A model generated the notes under the pieces. That model was not told where the DNA came from and searched no databases. It worked only from the letters and a program-made list of their open reading frames with translations. Shown here in pieces: positions 9,811 to 18,126 of a stretch of DNA of 64,000 bases. How positions within the stretch are numbered: position 1 is the stretch's first letter; every line of letters begins with the position of its first letter. Position numbers and translations under genes: made by a program. This DNA comes from Methylobacterium brachythecii (GTDB taxonomy: Bacteria > Pseudomonadota > Alphaproteobacteria > Rhizobiales > Beijerinckiaceae): contig NZ_JACIDN010000002.1 in the NCBI RefSeq assembly GCF_014196345.1, forward strand, positions 620,001 to 684,000. Reading direction: 5' to 3'.

Positions 9811-12174
9811 GTGATGGAGCGCGACGCGGGCCGCGGAGGTTCCCTCTCCCCGCACGCGGGGAGAGGGCCGAGCCCCCCTCGTCGGGGGCGAGGCGAGGCG
9901 CTAGCCGATGGTGAGGGGACGGCTCCGGATGAGACTCCTTCGTCGACGCCCCCTCACCGTCGCTTCGTCTTCGCCTTCGCTCGTCGCAGGCACGACGAGG
10001 TGCCTGCGACCCTCTCCCCGCGTGCGGGGAGAGGGAGACGCGCGGCAATCGTCGGTGCCTGCCTGGCCGCCGTCGCGCTGGCACCCGCCCTGGGCCTCTG
10101 GCTCTTCGTTCAAAACCTCCCACCCCTCGACCTGACTCAGGCCAACCTCCGCTCCACGGTCATTCTCGACCGGGACGGACAGCTCCTGCGCCCCTTCGCC
10201 ACCGCAGATGGGCGCTGGCGGCTTCCGGCGGGCGCGGGGGACGTCGATCCGCGCTACCTCGCCATGCTCAAGGCCTACGAGGACCGGCGCTTCGAGGGGC
10301 ATCCGGGCATCGATCCGGCGGCAACATTGCGGGCGGCGTGGCAATGGGTCCGACACCGAAAGATCGTCTCGGGGGGCTCGACGCTGTCGATGCAGGTCGC
10401 CCGCCTCGTCGAGCCGCGCTCGGAGCGCTCGATCGGCCAAAAACTCCGGCAGATGGTGCGTGCCGTCGAGTTGGAGCGGCAGCTCGGCAAGGCCGGCGTG
10501 CTCGACCTCTACCTGCAGCTCGCCCCCTATGGCGGCCCGGTGGAGGGCGTGCGGGCAGCGAGCCTCGCCTATCTCGGGCGCGAGCCGGCGCGGCTCTCCT
10601 TCGCCGAGAGCGCGCTCCTCGTCGCCCTACCGCAATCGCCGGAGGCACGCCGGCCCGATCGGTATCCCGCGCAGGCTCGCCGCGCCCGCGACCGGGTGCT
10701 CGACATCGCCGCCGCCCGCGGTGTGATCGACCGGGCCGAGGCCGAGGCCGCCAAGGCCGAGCCGGTCCCGACCTCGCGAAAACCCTTCCCGATGATCGCG
10801 GCGCATGCGGCCGAGCAGGCGGTGGCTGCCGATCCCGACGCGCGTGTGCAGCGCCTGACCCTCGACAAGCGCCTGCAGGCGAGCCTCGAAACCCTGGCCA
10901 AGGAGCGCGCCGCTGCCATCGGCCCCGCCCTCTCGGCCGCGATCCTGGCGATCGACAACCGCACCGGAGCCGTGATCGCTCAGGTCGGCAGCGCCGGCTA
11001 TCTCGATGCGGCCCGGGCCGGTGCGATCGACGCGACGCAAGCCGTGCGCTCGCCAGGATCGGCGCTGAAGCCCTTCATCTACGCGCTGGCCTTCGAGAAC
11101 GGCATCGCCCATCCCGAGACCCTGCTCGACGACCGGCCGGTGCGCTTTGCCGCCTCCTACGCGCCGGAAAACTTCGATCTCGGCTTCCACGGCACGGTGA
11201 CCGCGCGTTACGCCCTGCAGCACTCGCTCAACGTCCCGGCGGTGGACCTGCTCGACGTCGTCGGAGCCGCCCGCTTCATCGCCCGCCTGCGCGGAGCCGG
11301 CGCGACGATCCTGCTGCCCCGCGACACCGCCCCCGGCCTCCCTGTGGCGCTGGGCGGCCTCGGCATCACCCTCACCGACCTCGCCCGCCTGTACTCGGGC
11401 ATGGCGCGCGGCGGCAGCGTGCCGGCTTTGGTGCGGAGGCTTCCCCCCGTCATTGCGAGCGAAGCGAAGCAATCCAGAGCCGCATCCGCGACGCCCTGCG
11501 CGGCGGCCCTTGATTGCTTCGCTCCGCTCGCAATGACGGAGCGCACCATCGCCGACCCGGTCTCGGCTTGGTACGTCTCCGACGTGCTGCGCGGCGCGCC
11601 GCCGCCCGAGAACGCCCTGACCGGCCGAATCGCGTTCAAGACCGGCACCTCCTACGGCTACCGCGACGCCTGGGCCGTGGGGTTCGACCGGCGCGTAACC
11701 ATCGCCGTCTGGATCGGGCGGCCCGATGGCGCCTCGGTGCCCGGACTCGTCGGCCGGGTCTCGGCCGCGCCGGTCCTGTTCGACGCCTTCGCGCGCTACG
11801 GCGGCGAGCCCGAGCCGCTGCCCCGGCCGCGTGATGCGCTAGTCTCGACCACCGCCGGGCTGCCGCCGCCCCTGCGCCATATCCGCCGCGACGCCCCGAA
11901 GACGCTGGTGGCGACGCTCGGGGTGCCACTCAAGATCGCCTACCCGCCGGACGGATCACGCGTCGATCTCGGCCTCGGCGACGGCGCGAAGCCGGAACTC
12001 GCCCTCAAGGCGCTCGGCGGCCAGCCGCCCCTCACCTGGATGGTCGACGGCCTACCCGTCGGCCAGGGCATGCGCCGGCAATCGGCCTGGAGCCCGGATG
12101 GAGCCGGCTTCGCGCGGATCTCTGTGATGGACGCGGCAGGTGCCAGCGACAGCGTGGTGGTGCGGATCGAGTAG
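9811..12174 (+). CDS. pbpC: Penicillin-binding protein 1C with repeat-derived insertions
   Basis: A bifunctional peptidoglycan glycosyltransferase/transpeptidase anchored in the inner membrane. The transmembrane helix (residues about 77-98, IVGACLAAVALAPALGLWLF) is followed by the GT51 domain (EDRRFEGHPGID, GGSTLSMQVARL) and the transpeptidase domain with SALK (SxxK), SLN (SxN) and KTG, ending in a PBP1C-specific C-terminal beta domain. Two oddities exist. The first 75 residues are encoded largely by a repeat element (LSPHAGRG and LSPRAGRG), so the native start is uncertain; GTG 10000 is an alternative. Residues about 546-576 are encoded by a family-1 palindromic repeat of exactly 31 codons, placed before KTG. 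The gene follows the A2M gene by 3 bases. Confidence 0.9.
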   Translation: MMERDAGRGGSLSPHAGRGPSPPRRGRGEALADGEGTAPDETPSSTPPHRRFVFAFARRRHDEVPATLSPRAGRGRRAAIVGACLAAVALAPALGLWLFVQNLPPLDLTQANLRSTVILDRDGQLLRPFATADGRWRLPAGAGDVDPRYLAMLKAYEDRRFEGHPGIDPAATLRAAWQWVRHRKIVSGGSTLSMQVARLVEPRSERSIGQKLRQMVRAVELERQLGKAGVLDLYLQLAPYGGPVEGVRAASLAYLGREPARLSFAESALLVALPQSPEARRPDRYPAQARRARDRVLDIAAARGVIDRAEAEAAKAEPVPTSRKPFPMIAAHAAEQAVAADPDARVQRLTLDKRLQASLETLAKERAAAIGPALSAAILAIDNRTGAVIAQVGSAGYLDAARAGAIDATQAVRSPGSALKPFIYALAFENGIAHPETLLDDRPVRFAASYAPENFDLGFHGTVTARYALQHSLNVPAVDLLDVVGAARFIARLRGAGATILLPRDTAPGLPVALGGLGITLTDLARLYSGMARGGSVPALVRRLPPVIASEAKQSRAASATPCAAALDCFAPLAMTERTIADPVSAWYVSDVLRGAPPPENALTGRIAFKTGTSYGYRDAWAVGFDRRVTIAVWIGRPDGASVPGLVGRVSAAPVLFDAFARYGGEPEPLPRPRDALVSTTAGLPPPLRHIRRDAPKTLVATLGVPLKIAYPPDGSRVDLGLGDGAKPELALKALGGQPPLTWMVDGLPVGQGMRRQSAWSPDGAGFARISVMDAAGASDSVVVRIE
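9842..10035. repeat. Family 2 repeat element (paired hairpins) at the 5' end of pbpC
   Basis: Two almost identical hairpins bound this element. Each has 11-bp arms CCCTCTCCCCG / CGGGGAGAGGG with 4-base loops (CACG at 9842-9867; CGTG at 10010-10035). Between them lie further inverted segments such as GGTGAGGGG / CCCCTCACC. The 26-bp hairpin at 43105-43130 in mxaE is identical to the first one, and a degenerate copy lies at 21609-21634. The element is open in the pbpC frame and is translated if ATG 9811 is used. Confidence 0.85.
11447..11539. repeat. Palindromic repeat, family 1, copy B, in frame inside pbpC
   Basis: This is the same element as at 1772-1864 and 53576-53667: left arm CCGTCATTGCGAGCGAAG... 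and right arm ...CGCTCGCAATGACGG. The length is 93 bp, exactly 31 codons, with no stop in the pbpC frame. It encodes VIASEAKQSRAAS..., ending LDCFAPLAMT, inside the transpeptidase domain shortly before the KTG motif. The flanking protein is normal PBP1C, so this is an insertion into a working reading frame. Confidence 0.9.
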
Positions 12175-12188
12175 GCGCCGGCCGGGTT

Positions 12189-12295
12189 CCCCTTCCCCTT
12201 GCGGGGAGGGGTCAGGGGGGGTGGTTCAGAATCGAGCACCCCGGTGCCTCCTGCACTACCCCCCACTTCCAACTCCTCCCTGCAAGGGGGAGGAG
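12189..12295. repeat. Family 3 nested palindromic repeat between pbpC and the phosphatase gene
   Basis: The stretch is bounded by two hairpins: CCCCTTCCCC/GGGGAGGGG (12189-12211) and CTCCTCCC/GGGGGAGGAG (12273-12295). Between them GGGGGGTGGT faces ACTACCCCCC with one mismatch. The layout is like that of a small non-autonomous repeat. It may also stop transcription after pbpC. Confidence 0.7.
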
Positions 12296-12355
12296 AGTCA
12301 CGCGCGAGGCTGGCCTGCGCCGTTCCGTCTGGCAGCGCGGCCGGCGCGACCGTAC

Positions 12356-12958
12356 ATGCAGCGCATGACCACGAGCCGCATCGTCTGCATCCGCCACGGC
12401 GAATCCACCTTCAACGCGCATCACAGAGCCACCGGCCGCGACCCCGGCCATATCGATGCGCGGCTGTCGGACCTCGGCCACCGTCAGGCCGCCGCGGCGC
12501 GCGAGGCGCTGCAGAGGATTCCGTTCGAGCTCGTGGTGACCTCTCCGCTGACGCGCGCGATCCAGACCACCATCGGCATCTTTTCGGAGCATCCGGCCAA
12601 GCCCCAGATGCTGGTCGAGGTGCTGCACCGGGAATGCCAGGAAAGCTCCTGCGACGTCGGCCGCGCCGCCTCGGTGCTGGCCAAGGAGTTTCCGGATTTC
12701 GACGTCCGCCACCTGCCCGAGATCTGGTGGCACGACGCGGATGCGGTCCAGGCCAGGGGCTGGCCAGTCGAGCCGCCGCACCTGTTCGACGAGCGCGTCG
12801 CCGGCTTCCGAGACTGGCTGCGGGCGCGGCCCGAGACGACCATCGCCGTCGTCGGGCACTCGACCTTCTTCTACCACCTCACCGGTCGCTGGCTTGCCAA
12901 CTGCGAGGCCATGGAGATCGACCTCGACGTCGAGCCGCAGCTCCGCGCTTACGGCTGA
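12356..12958 (+). CDS. Histidine phosphatase family protein (phosphoglycerate mutase-like)
   Basis: A cytoplasmic phosphatase of the PGM/acid phosphatase superfamily. The catalytic motif is RHGEST near the N-terminus (IVCIRHGESTFNAHH), and the second conserved His is in VVGHSTFFYHL near residue 165. About 200 residues fits single-domain members. ATG 12356 was chosen; ATG 12365 (MTTSRIVC) is equally possible, and neither has a clear Shine-Dalgarno sequence. Longer upstream frames run through the repeat at 12189-12295 and are not credible. The substrate is unknown. The family includes cofactor-dependent mutases, but this sequence is too divergent to be called gpmA. Confidence 0.8.
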   Translation: MQRMTTSRIVCIRHGESTFNAHHRATGRDPGHIDARLSDLGHRQAAAAREALQRIPFELVVTSPLTRAIQTTIGIFSEHPAKPQMLVEVLHRECQESSCDVGRAASVLAKEFPDFDVRHLPEIWWHDADAVQARGWPVEPPHLFDERVAGFRDWLRARPETTIAVVGHSTFFYHLTGRWLANCEAMEIDLDVEPQLRAYG

Positions 12959-12964
12959 TCCCGG

Positions 12965-13378
12965 TCAGCCGGGGATTGCGCCGATCTGCTTGAGGATGCC
13001 GAGTTCGTCGGACGAACCCCAGCGCTCGGTCATCTTGCCGTCCTGAAACTGGCCGATCTGCAGGCCGCGGACCTTGATCGCCTTTCCTGTCGGCGCGTGG
13101 CCGTTGAAATCGCCCTGGTGCGTGCCGGTGAGCGTGTAGGCGAAAGCGACGCTGTCGCCCTCGGCGACGAGCTTCTCGACCTCGACCTTCATGTCGGGGA
13201 AGGCCGTGCGTAGCTGCGTGAAGAACTGCCGGTAGCCTTCGGGACCGCGATGCTGGCCCGGCGCCGGGTCGTGGTCGTGACACTCGGGCGCGACGACCTC
13301 GGGGAAGGCATCGAAGGTGCCGGCATTGACGAGTGCGCCGAAGCGCTCGGTGGCCTGGATGCTGCTCTCTCTGGACAT
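12965..13378 (-). CDS. SnoaL-like/ester cyclase family protein
   Basis: A 137-residue protein of the NTF2-like fold, of the SnoaL-like polyketide cyclase/nuclear transport factor 2 type. Typical residues are in the pattern FPEVVAPECHDHDP and GPEGYRQFFTQLRTAFPDMKVEVEKLVAEGDSVAF. Start ATG 13378 was chosen because AGGAGC lies six bases upstream; the longer frame to 13423 has no such site. Its stop is only 6 bases from the stop of the convergent histidine phosphatase. In bacteria these proteins are mostly of unknown role (hydrolase, isomerase or binding), and no polyketide genes are near. It is probably cytoplasmic, as no signal peptide is present. Confidence 0.8.
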   Translation of the reverse strand: MSRESSIQATERFGALVNAGTFDAFPEVVAPECHDHDPAPGQHRGPEGYRQFFTQLRTAFPDMKVEVEKLVAEGDSVAFAYTLTGTHQGDFNGHAPTGKAIKVRGLQIGQFQDGKMTERWGSSDELGILKQIGAIPG

Positions 13379-13466
13379 GAAGCTCCTTTCGGTTGCGGGC
13401 AATCGAGTTCGCCCGTGCGTCAACCACCGGAAGCCGCGAGTGTTTCCCGGAATCTGCCGGTTCGGC

Positions 13467-14192
13467 TCAGACCGTTGCGCCGGCGCGGGCAGCGTCGAGG
13501 CGGCGGCCGGCCTGGACTAGATCGATCTCAGGCGCCCGGCGGCCGATCGCCAGCGCCTCGTCGAGGATCGCCACCGCGATCGGCCAGATGCCCCCGGCGA
13601 ACGGCGCCGCGCCTTCGGCGACCTCGGCCGCGCAGCGCGGATCGTCGAAAGCCTTCGCCGCGGCCGTCGCGGTGCGTGACACGGCGGCGAGCCGCGCGCC
13701 CTGCAGCCAAGCGCGCCGATGCGACGCGGCTTGAGCCAGGACGGCGCCTTGGCTCTCGGCCGTGCGCGCCGCGGCCATGGCATCGGCGGCAACCGTAGCG
13801 ATCTCGCAGCGCGCGGCGAGTGCCGGTAATCCCGCCAGGTCGAGGAGTGCGGGCAAGATGCGGCGCACGCTCTCCAGCGCCAGGAATTCGGTGCGCTCCG
13901 CCTCGACCGCCTCGCTGTCGGCCGAACCCGAGAGGCGCAGCACGAAGGCCATCAGCCTCGGCCGCTCCGCATCCGGCATCGCATCGTTGAGGCCGAGGGC
14001 GTAGGCGGCCAACGGCCGCGAGAAGCAGGGTGGGCAGTCTTCCGTCGCGGTGATCGCCTTGTAGGGCAGCCCGGCCGCGACGATCGCCGCCTCGTTGATG
14101 CAGGTGCCACCATCCGGACCGGGAAAGGCATGCGAGCCGGCAAGCAGACGCCAGTTCAGGATGTGGTCGAAGGGGCCTGCAGTCACGGGCAT
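13467..14192 (-). CDS. Conserved hypothetical protein, Ala-rich, with clustered cysteines
   Basis: I do not recognise a named family. ATG 14192 was chosen because GAGAGGA precedes it and the protein then begins with a compact conserved-looking block (FDHILNWRLLAGSHAFPGPD, then GGTCINEAAI and EDCPPCFSRP). The two cysteines in CPPC and the one in GGTC could be redox-active or metal-binding, but this is inference. The rest is Ala-rich and helical, with no signal peptide or membrane segment, so it is probably cytoplasmic. It lies between the SnoaL-like gene and the NicO-type transporter on the same strand. Confidence 0.65.
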   Translation of the reverse strand: MPVTAGPFDHILNWRLLAGSHAFPGPDGGTCINEAAIVAAGLPYKAITATEDCPPCFSRPLAAYALGLNDAMPDAERPRLMAFVLRLSGSADSEAVEAERTEFLALESVRRILPALLDLAGLPALAARCEIATVAADAMAAARTAESQGAVLAQAASHRRAWLQGARLAAVSRTATAAAKAFDDPRCAAEVAEGAAPFAGGIWPIAVAILDEALAIGRRAPEIDLVQAGRRLDAARAGATV

Positions 14193-14253
14193 TCCTCTCG
14201 GGATCCGAGGGGAGACTGACAGCCGCGGCGCCGTTTGGCGAGTGCGCTTCGTC

Positions 14254-15270
14254 TCAGCCGCCGACGCCGAGCGCGAGGCCCGAGAGCATCGCCAGCCCGA
14301 GGACCAGCACGAAGGCGGCGGCCGCGAGTTCGAGGCCGCCGACGGCAATCACACCGGCATTGCCGCGTCCGCCCGCGAGACGCAGCGCCAGCGCCTTGGC
14401 GAAGACCGCGAGGCTGGCCAGCGCCCCCGTGGTCAGCGCCGTGCCGAGCGCCATGGCGAAGGTCGCCACCATCCCGGCCGCAAGCATCCCCTGCGCGGCG
14501 GAGAAGACCAGGATCAGGATTGCCCCGGAGCAGGGCCGCGTCCCGGCCGCGAGCACCACGCCCGTCCGCTCTCGCCACGTATCGAGCCGCGCCACGGTCT
14601 CGGCGTCGGACAGATGGACATGGCCGCAGCCGGGCTCGCAGGCCGCGATCGGCTCGGCGGATGTCAGCGCGGCGAGCCGCCCGGCCTTGCGCCAGGTGAC
14701 GGCCGCACCGAGCAGCGCGACGAGGGCGAAGCTGACGGTCTCGATCAGCGTCCCGGCCCGGTTCATGGCGCTTGAGGTGGCGTTGAGCAGCAGCACACCG
14801 ATGCCGACGATGGCGACGGCGACGAGCGCCTGCATCATGGCTGCCGCGAAGCTCAGGGCGAAGCCGCGGCGCAGGGTGCGCTCGCCGGCGACGATGTAGC
14901 CAGCGATCACCGCCTTGCCGTGGCCAGGGCCGGCAGCGTGGAAAACGCCGTAGGCAAAGCCGAGCAACGCCAGCGGCCCCCATTCGCCGCCCTGTTTCAA
15001 CGCGGTGACCGCGCTCTGGAGGCTGCGCGAAAAACTCGATTGAACGGAGAGCAGCCAGCCACCGATCCCGGTTGCCGACGGCGCGGATTCGCGAAAACCC
15101 ATCCCGAAGGGGGAGCGGGGCGGCGGGGCGGCGACGCCCGGCATGACGAGCCACGCCAGAAGCGTCAGCACGGCGGCAGCAAGGGCGACGGCGCCCGCAG
15201 CGAAGGCTAGGCGCAGGGCCAGCCGGCTGCGCGGCGATCGCGCCGGTTCGAGCGCGATGCCTACGGACAT
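14254..15270 (-). CDS. NicO-type nickel/cobalt transporter family membrane protein
   Basis: A polytopic inner-membrane protein (338 residues) of the NicO/RcnA-like family, predicted to move Ni or Co ions. The signature FHAAGPGHGKAVIAGYIV is near residues 110-128, and the second half carries GTRPCSGAILILVFSAAQG and a run of small residues typical of the family. About seven hydrophobic segments are visible. A central cytosolic loop with CEPGCGHVHL could bind metal. Its start overlaps the end of the DUF1007 gene by 10 bases, the frequent DUF1007-NicO pairing, so they form one operon. The metal and the direction of transport cannot be told from sequence. Confidence 0.85.
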   Translation of the reverse strand: MSVGIALEPARSPRSRLALRLAFAAGAVALAAAVLTLLAWLVMPGVAAPPPRSPFGMGFRESAPSATGIGGWLLSVQSSFSRSLQSAVTALKQGGEWGPLALLGFAYGVFHAAGPGHGKAVIAGYIVAGERTLRRGFALSFAAAMMQALVAVAIVGIGVLLLNATSSAMNRAGTLIETVSFALVALLGAAVTWRKAGRLAALTSAEPIAACEPGCGHVHLSDAETVARLDTWRERTGVVLAAGTRPCSGAILILVFSAAQGMLAAGMVATFAMALGTALTTGALASLAVFAKALALRLAGGRGNAGVIAVGGLELAAAAFVLVLGLAMLSGLALGVGG

Positions 15271-15920
15271 GCGACGATCGCCCGGTTGGCGAACTGAACC
15301 CCGTAATCCGCGGCGGCTGTCAGCGCCTCGAAGAAGGCCTCCGACATCGGCTTCCCGGCATCCGCAGTCTGCGGTTCAGTGGTCTTGGGGCGGTTGATGG
15401 TGACGGCGCAGCCCGAGGGCGCGCCCTTCAGGCTGACGGCGTCGGCTCCGTCAGCGAGCCCGAAGGAGACGAAATAGGTCGGATCGTACACCTCGATCGC
15501 GGCGACCCCGCGACCCTGCGCGGCCGGGGCTTTCAGCGGCAGGAGGAAGCTGAGCGTCACCTTGTCGCCGTCCATCGCCATGTGCGGCTCCCGCGGATCG
15601 GCAAAAACCTGCTCCTTGCCAGCGACCTTCAGCTTGGTGAAGTAGCCGAACTCCGCGAGGTTCGTGGTGTTCTCGGTGGCGAGGCCCTGGAGCTCCTCGG
15701 AGGACAGCTTGCCGTCCTTGTTGGTGTCGAGGCCCTGCGTCACGTAGGCGGAATAGGCGGCGTCGAAGGTCCAGCTGTGCCGCACGCCGGCGACCTTGCC
15801 GCTCTCGTAGGCGATCTCGGCCTTCGCCACGACCCAGACATGCGGATGCGCCAGCGCCGGGCCGGCAGCGACGACGCCGAGCAGAGCGAGCGCGTGGCGA
15901 AGAGACGAGGCAATCGGCAT
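15261..15920 (-). CDS. DUF1007 family periplasmic protein
   Basis: This exported protein is normally encoded beside NicO-type metal transporters, as here. ATG 15920 was chosen because it begins a good signal peptide (SLRHALALLGVVAAGPALA, cleaved before HPHVW). The mature N-terminus HPHVWV is rich in His and is a plausible metal ligand. An EF-hand-like loop follows (DTNKDGKLSSEEL, near residues 65-77), common in this family. The protein has 219 residues. It is divergent from the PhoX-family gene, with 169 bases between the starts. A role in delivering metal to the transporter is likely but inferred. Confidence 0.85.
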   Translation of the reverse strand: MPIASSLRHALALLGVVAAGPALAHPHVWVVAKAEIAYESGKVAGVRHSWTFDAAYSAYVTQGLDTNKDGKLSSEELQGLATENTTNLAEFGYFTKLKVAGKEQVFADPREPHMAMDGDKVTLSFLLPLKAPAAQGRGVAAIEVYDPTYFVSFGLADGADAVSLKGAPSGCAVTINRPKTTEPQTADAGKPMSEAFFEALTAAADYGVQFANRAIVACP

Positions 15921-16089
15921 GCGGGTCACGGATGCTCGCGGCTCGCTGAAATCGGGTTCGAAGCGGGGTGTCGACGATGGTGCAGCCGCGATGGGGCGAA
16001 AGCGGGGCATGGCACTTCGCAAGGCGCCGTCACCGCGATTTCACGCAACGGTCGTAGTCGCGAACCATTCTGATCTGAGGCCTCTCGCG

Positions 16090-17982
16090 ATGTCCGACAC
16101 CGATCACCCCGCCGGCCCCACCATCGGCGAGATCATCACCCAGCGACTCAGCCGCCGCGACGTCATGCGCGGCTCTCTCGCGGCCGCAGCCGCTTCGACG
16201 CTGATCGGCCCCGGATCGACCGCTGCTGCAGAGGCCGAGCCGGGTGGCGTCTTCGACTTCCCCGAGCTCAAGGCCGGCGTCGACGAGACGCTGCACGTGG
16301 CCGAGGGCTACCGCGCCGACGTGCTGCTGCGCTGGGGCGACCCGCTCTTCGCCGACGCGCCGGATTTCGACCCGACCGCGCAGACCGCCGAGGCCCAGCG
16401 CCGGCAGTTCGGCTACAACAACGACTTCGTCGGCTTCATCCCGCTCGATGGCGATGGCCGGCGCGGGCTGCTCACGGTCAACCACGAATACACCAATGGC
16501 GAGCTGATGTTTGCCGGGCTCGTCGCCAACACCCGCAAGGAGGCGCTGACCGCGCTCAACGCGGATCAGGTCGCGGTCGAGATGGCGGCGACGGGCGGCT
16601 CGGTGGTCGAGATCGCGCGTGGCGCGACGGGCTGGCATCCGGTGATCGGCTCGCCCTACACGCGGCGCATCACCTCCGACACGCCGATGGCGATCACCGG
16701 CCCGGCGGCAGGCCATGCCCGCCTGCAAACGAAAGCCGATCCGACGGGGCGCACCGTGCTCGGGACCATCAACAACTGCTCGGGCGGCATCACGCCCTGG
16801 GGCACCTGGCTCTCGGGCGAGGAGAACATCCACTATTACTTCACCGGCAGCCTGCCCGAGGGCCATGCCGAGAGCGACAACGCCAAGGCGATGGGCATGG
16901 GCGGCCCATTCTTCGGCTGGGGCCGCTTCCACGACCGGTTCGATCTCGGCAAGGAGCCGAACGAGGCGAACCGCTTCGGTTGGGTGGTGGAAATCGACCC
17001 GCACGACGCCGCCTCGACGCCGAAGAAGCGCACGGCGCTGGGCCGCTTCAAGCACGAGGGCGCGGCGGGCGTGATCAACCGCGATCAGCGCTACGTCGTC
17101 TATCTCGGCGACGACGAGCGCTTCCAGCACATCTACCGCTTCGTCAGCGCAGGGACGGTGGGCAAGACACGCGCAGACAATGCCGACATCCTCGATTCCG
17201 GTACGCTGAGCGTGGCGCGTTTCGCGGCCGACGGCACCGGACGCTGGCTGCCGCTGGTCCACGGCGAGAACGGGCTCGACGCCTCCGCGGGTTTCGCGAG
17301 CCAGGCCGACGTGCTGATCGAGACGCGGCGCGCGGCGAAGAAACTCGGCGCCACGCCGATGGACCGGCCCGAGGATATCGAGGCGAACCCGAAGACGGGT
17401 CGCGTCTACGTGATGCTCACCAACAATGCGAAGCGCACCGCCGATCAGGTCGACGCCGCCAACCCGCGCGAGAAGAATCTCTACGGCCACATCATCGAGA
17501 TCTCGCCGGATGAGGGCGACCACGACGCCACGACCTTCCGCTGGGAGGTGCTGGTGCGCTGTGGCGGCCCGGAATCCGGGGCGAGCTTCGGCGCGGCGAC
17601 GAGCGCCGACGGCTGGTTCGGCATGCCCGACAATTGCGCCTTCGACGGACGTGGCCGCCTCTGGATCGCCACCGACGGTAACTCGCGCAAGGCGACGGGA
17701 CGCGCCGACGGGATCTGGGCGCTCGAGACCGACGGAACGCGCCGGGGCACCGGCCGGCATTTCCTAAGGGTGCCCGTCGGCGCCGAGATGTGCGGGCCGT
17801 GCTTCACGCCGGACGACGAGTCGTTCTTCGTCGCCGTCCAGCATCCGGGCGAGTCGGACGACGAGGCCGTGCCGGCGAACTACGACAAGCCCTCGACGCG
17901 CTGGCCGGATTTCCGCCCCGACATGCCGCCGCGCCCGTCCGTGGTCGTGGTGACACGCAAGGCGGGGGGCCCGATCGCTTAA
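16090..17982 (+). CDS. PhoX-family (DUF839) phosphatase, Tat-exported
   Basis: A beta-propeller enzyme of the PhoX/DUF839 family, which includes Ca/Fe-dependent alkaline phosphatases. ATG 16090 was chosen because a Tat signal follows (SRRDVMRGSLAAAAASTLIG). A longer frame upstream would cover the divergent promoter. Family blocks are VNHEYTNGELMF, NCSGGITPWGTWLSGEEN, GRFKHEGAAGVIN and PDNCAFDGRGRLWIATDG. The mature protein is periplasmic with about 590 residues, normal for PhoX-like proteins. No Pho-box was recognised in the 169-base space before it, so phosphate control is not shown. Substrate specificity is inferred from family only. Confidence 0.88.
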   Translation: MSDTDHPAGPTIGEIITQRLSRRDVMRGSLAAAAASTLIGPGSTAAAEAEPGGVFDFPELKAGVDETLHVAEGYRADVLLRWGDPLFADAPDFDPTAQTAEAQRRQFGYNNDFVGFIPLDGDGRRGLLTVNHEYTNGELMFAGLVANTRKEALTALNADQVAVEMAATGGSVVEIARGATGWHPVIGSPYTRRITSDTPMAITGPAAGHARLQTKADPTGRTVLGTINNCSGGITPWGTWLSGEENIHYYFTGSLPEGHAESDNAKAMGMGGPFFGWGRFHDRFDLGKEPNEANRFGWVVEIDPHDAASTPKKRTALGRFKHEGAAGVINRDQRYVVYLGDDERFQHIYRFVSAGTVGKTRADNADILDSGTLSVARFAADGTGRWLPLVHGENGLDASAGFASQADVLIETRRAAKKLGATPMDRPEDIEANPKTGRVYVMLTNNAKRTADQVDAANPREKNLYGHIIEISPDEGDHDATTFRWEVLVRCGGPESGASFGAATSADGWFGMPDNCAFDGRGRLWIATDGNSRKATGRADGIWALETDGTRRGTGRHFLRVPVGAEMCGPCFTPDDESFFVAVQHPGESDDEAVPANYDKPSTRWPDFRPDMPPRPSVVVVTRKAGGPIA

Positions 17983-18126
17983 AGCGCCTCCGTTTTCCTG
18001 GGGCCACAACCGGTGCAGCGCAATCGTCTCTTTGCGACTCGTTGCAGATCTAGCCGACTTCCAAGGTGAACTTGCCGGAGCATTTCACTACGCTCCGAGC
18101 AGAGGAATCGCAGGAGTATCGTTAGC

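Noticed and set aside
6187..9855. A 1222-residue open frame on the minus strand
   Set aside because: It lies opposite the A2M gene, shows no domain pattern, and is rich in His/Arg/Gly/Val as expected from the antisense of GC-rich codons.
9842..10035. CRISPR-like repeat pair
   Set aside because: Only two hairpins with unequal surroundings and no regular spacers or cas genes; it is a dispersed palindromic element.
12140..12355. N-terminal extension of the histidine phosphatase
   Set aside because: The extension is encoded by the repeat at 12189-12295 and overlaps the end of pbpC; the family starts at IVCIRHGE.
16030..17760. A 576-residue minus-strand frame opposite the PhoX-type gene
   Set aside because: Antisense shadow of a gene with clear Tat signal and PhoX blocks.
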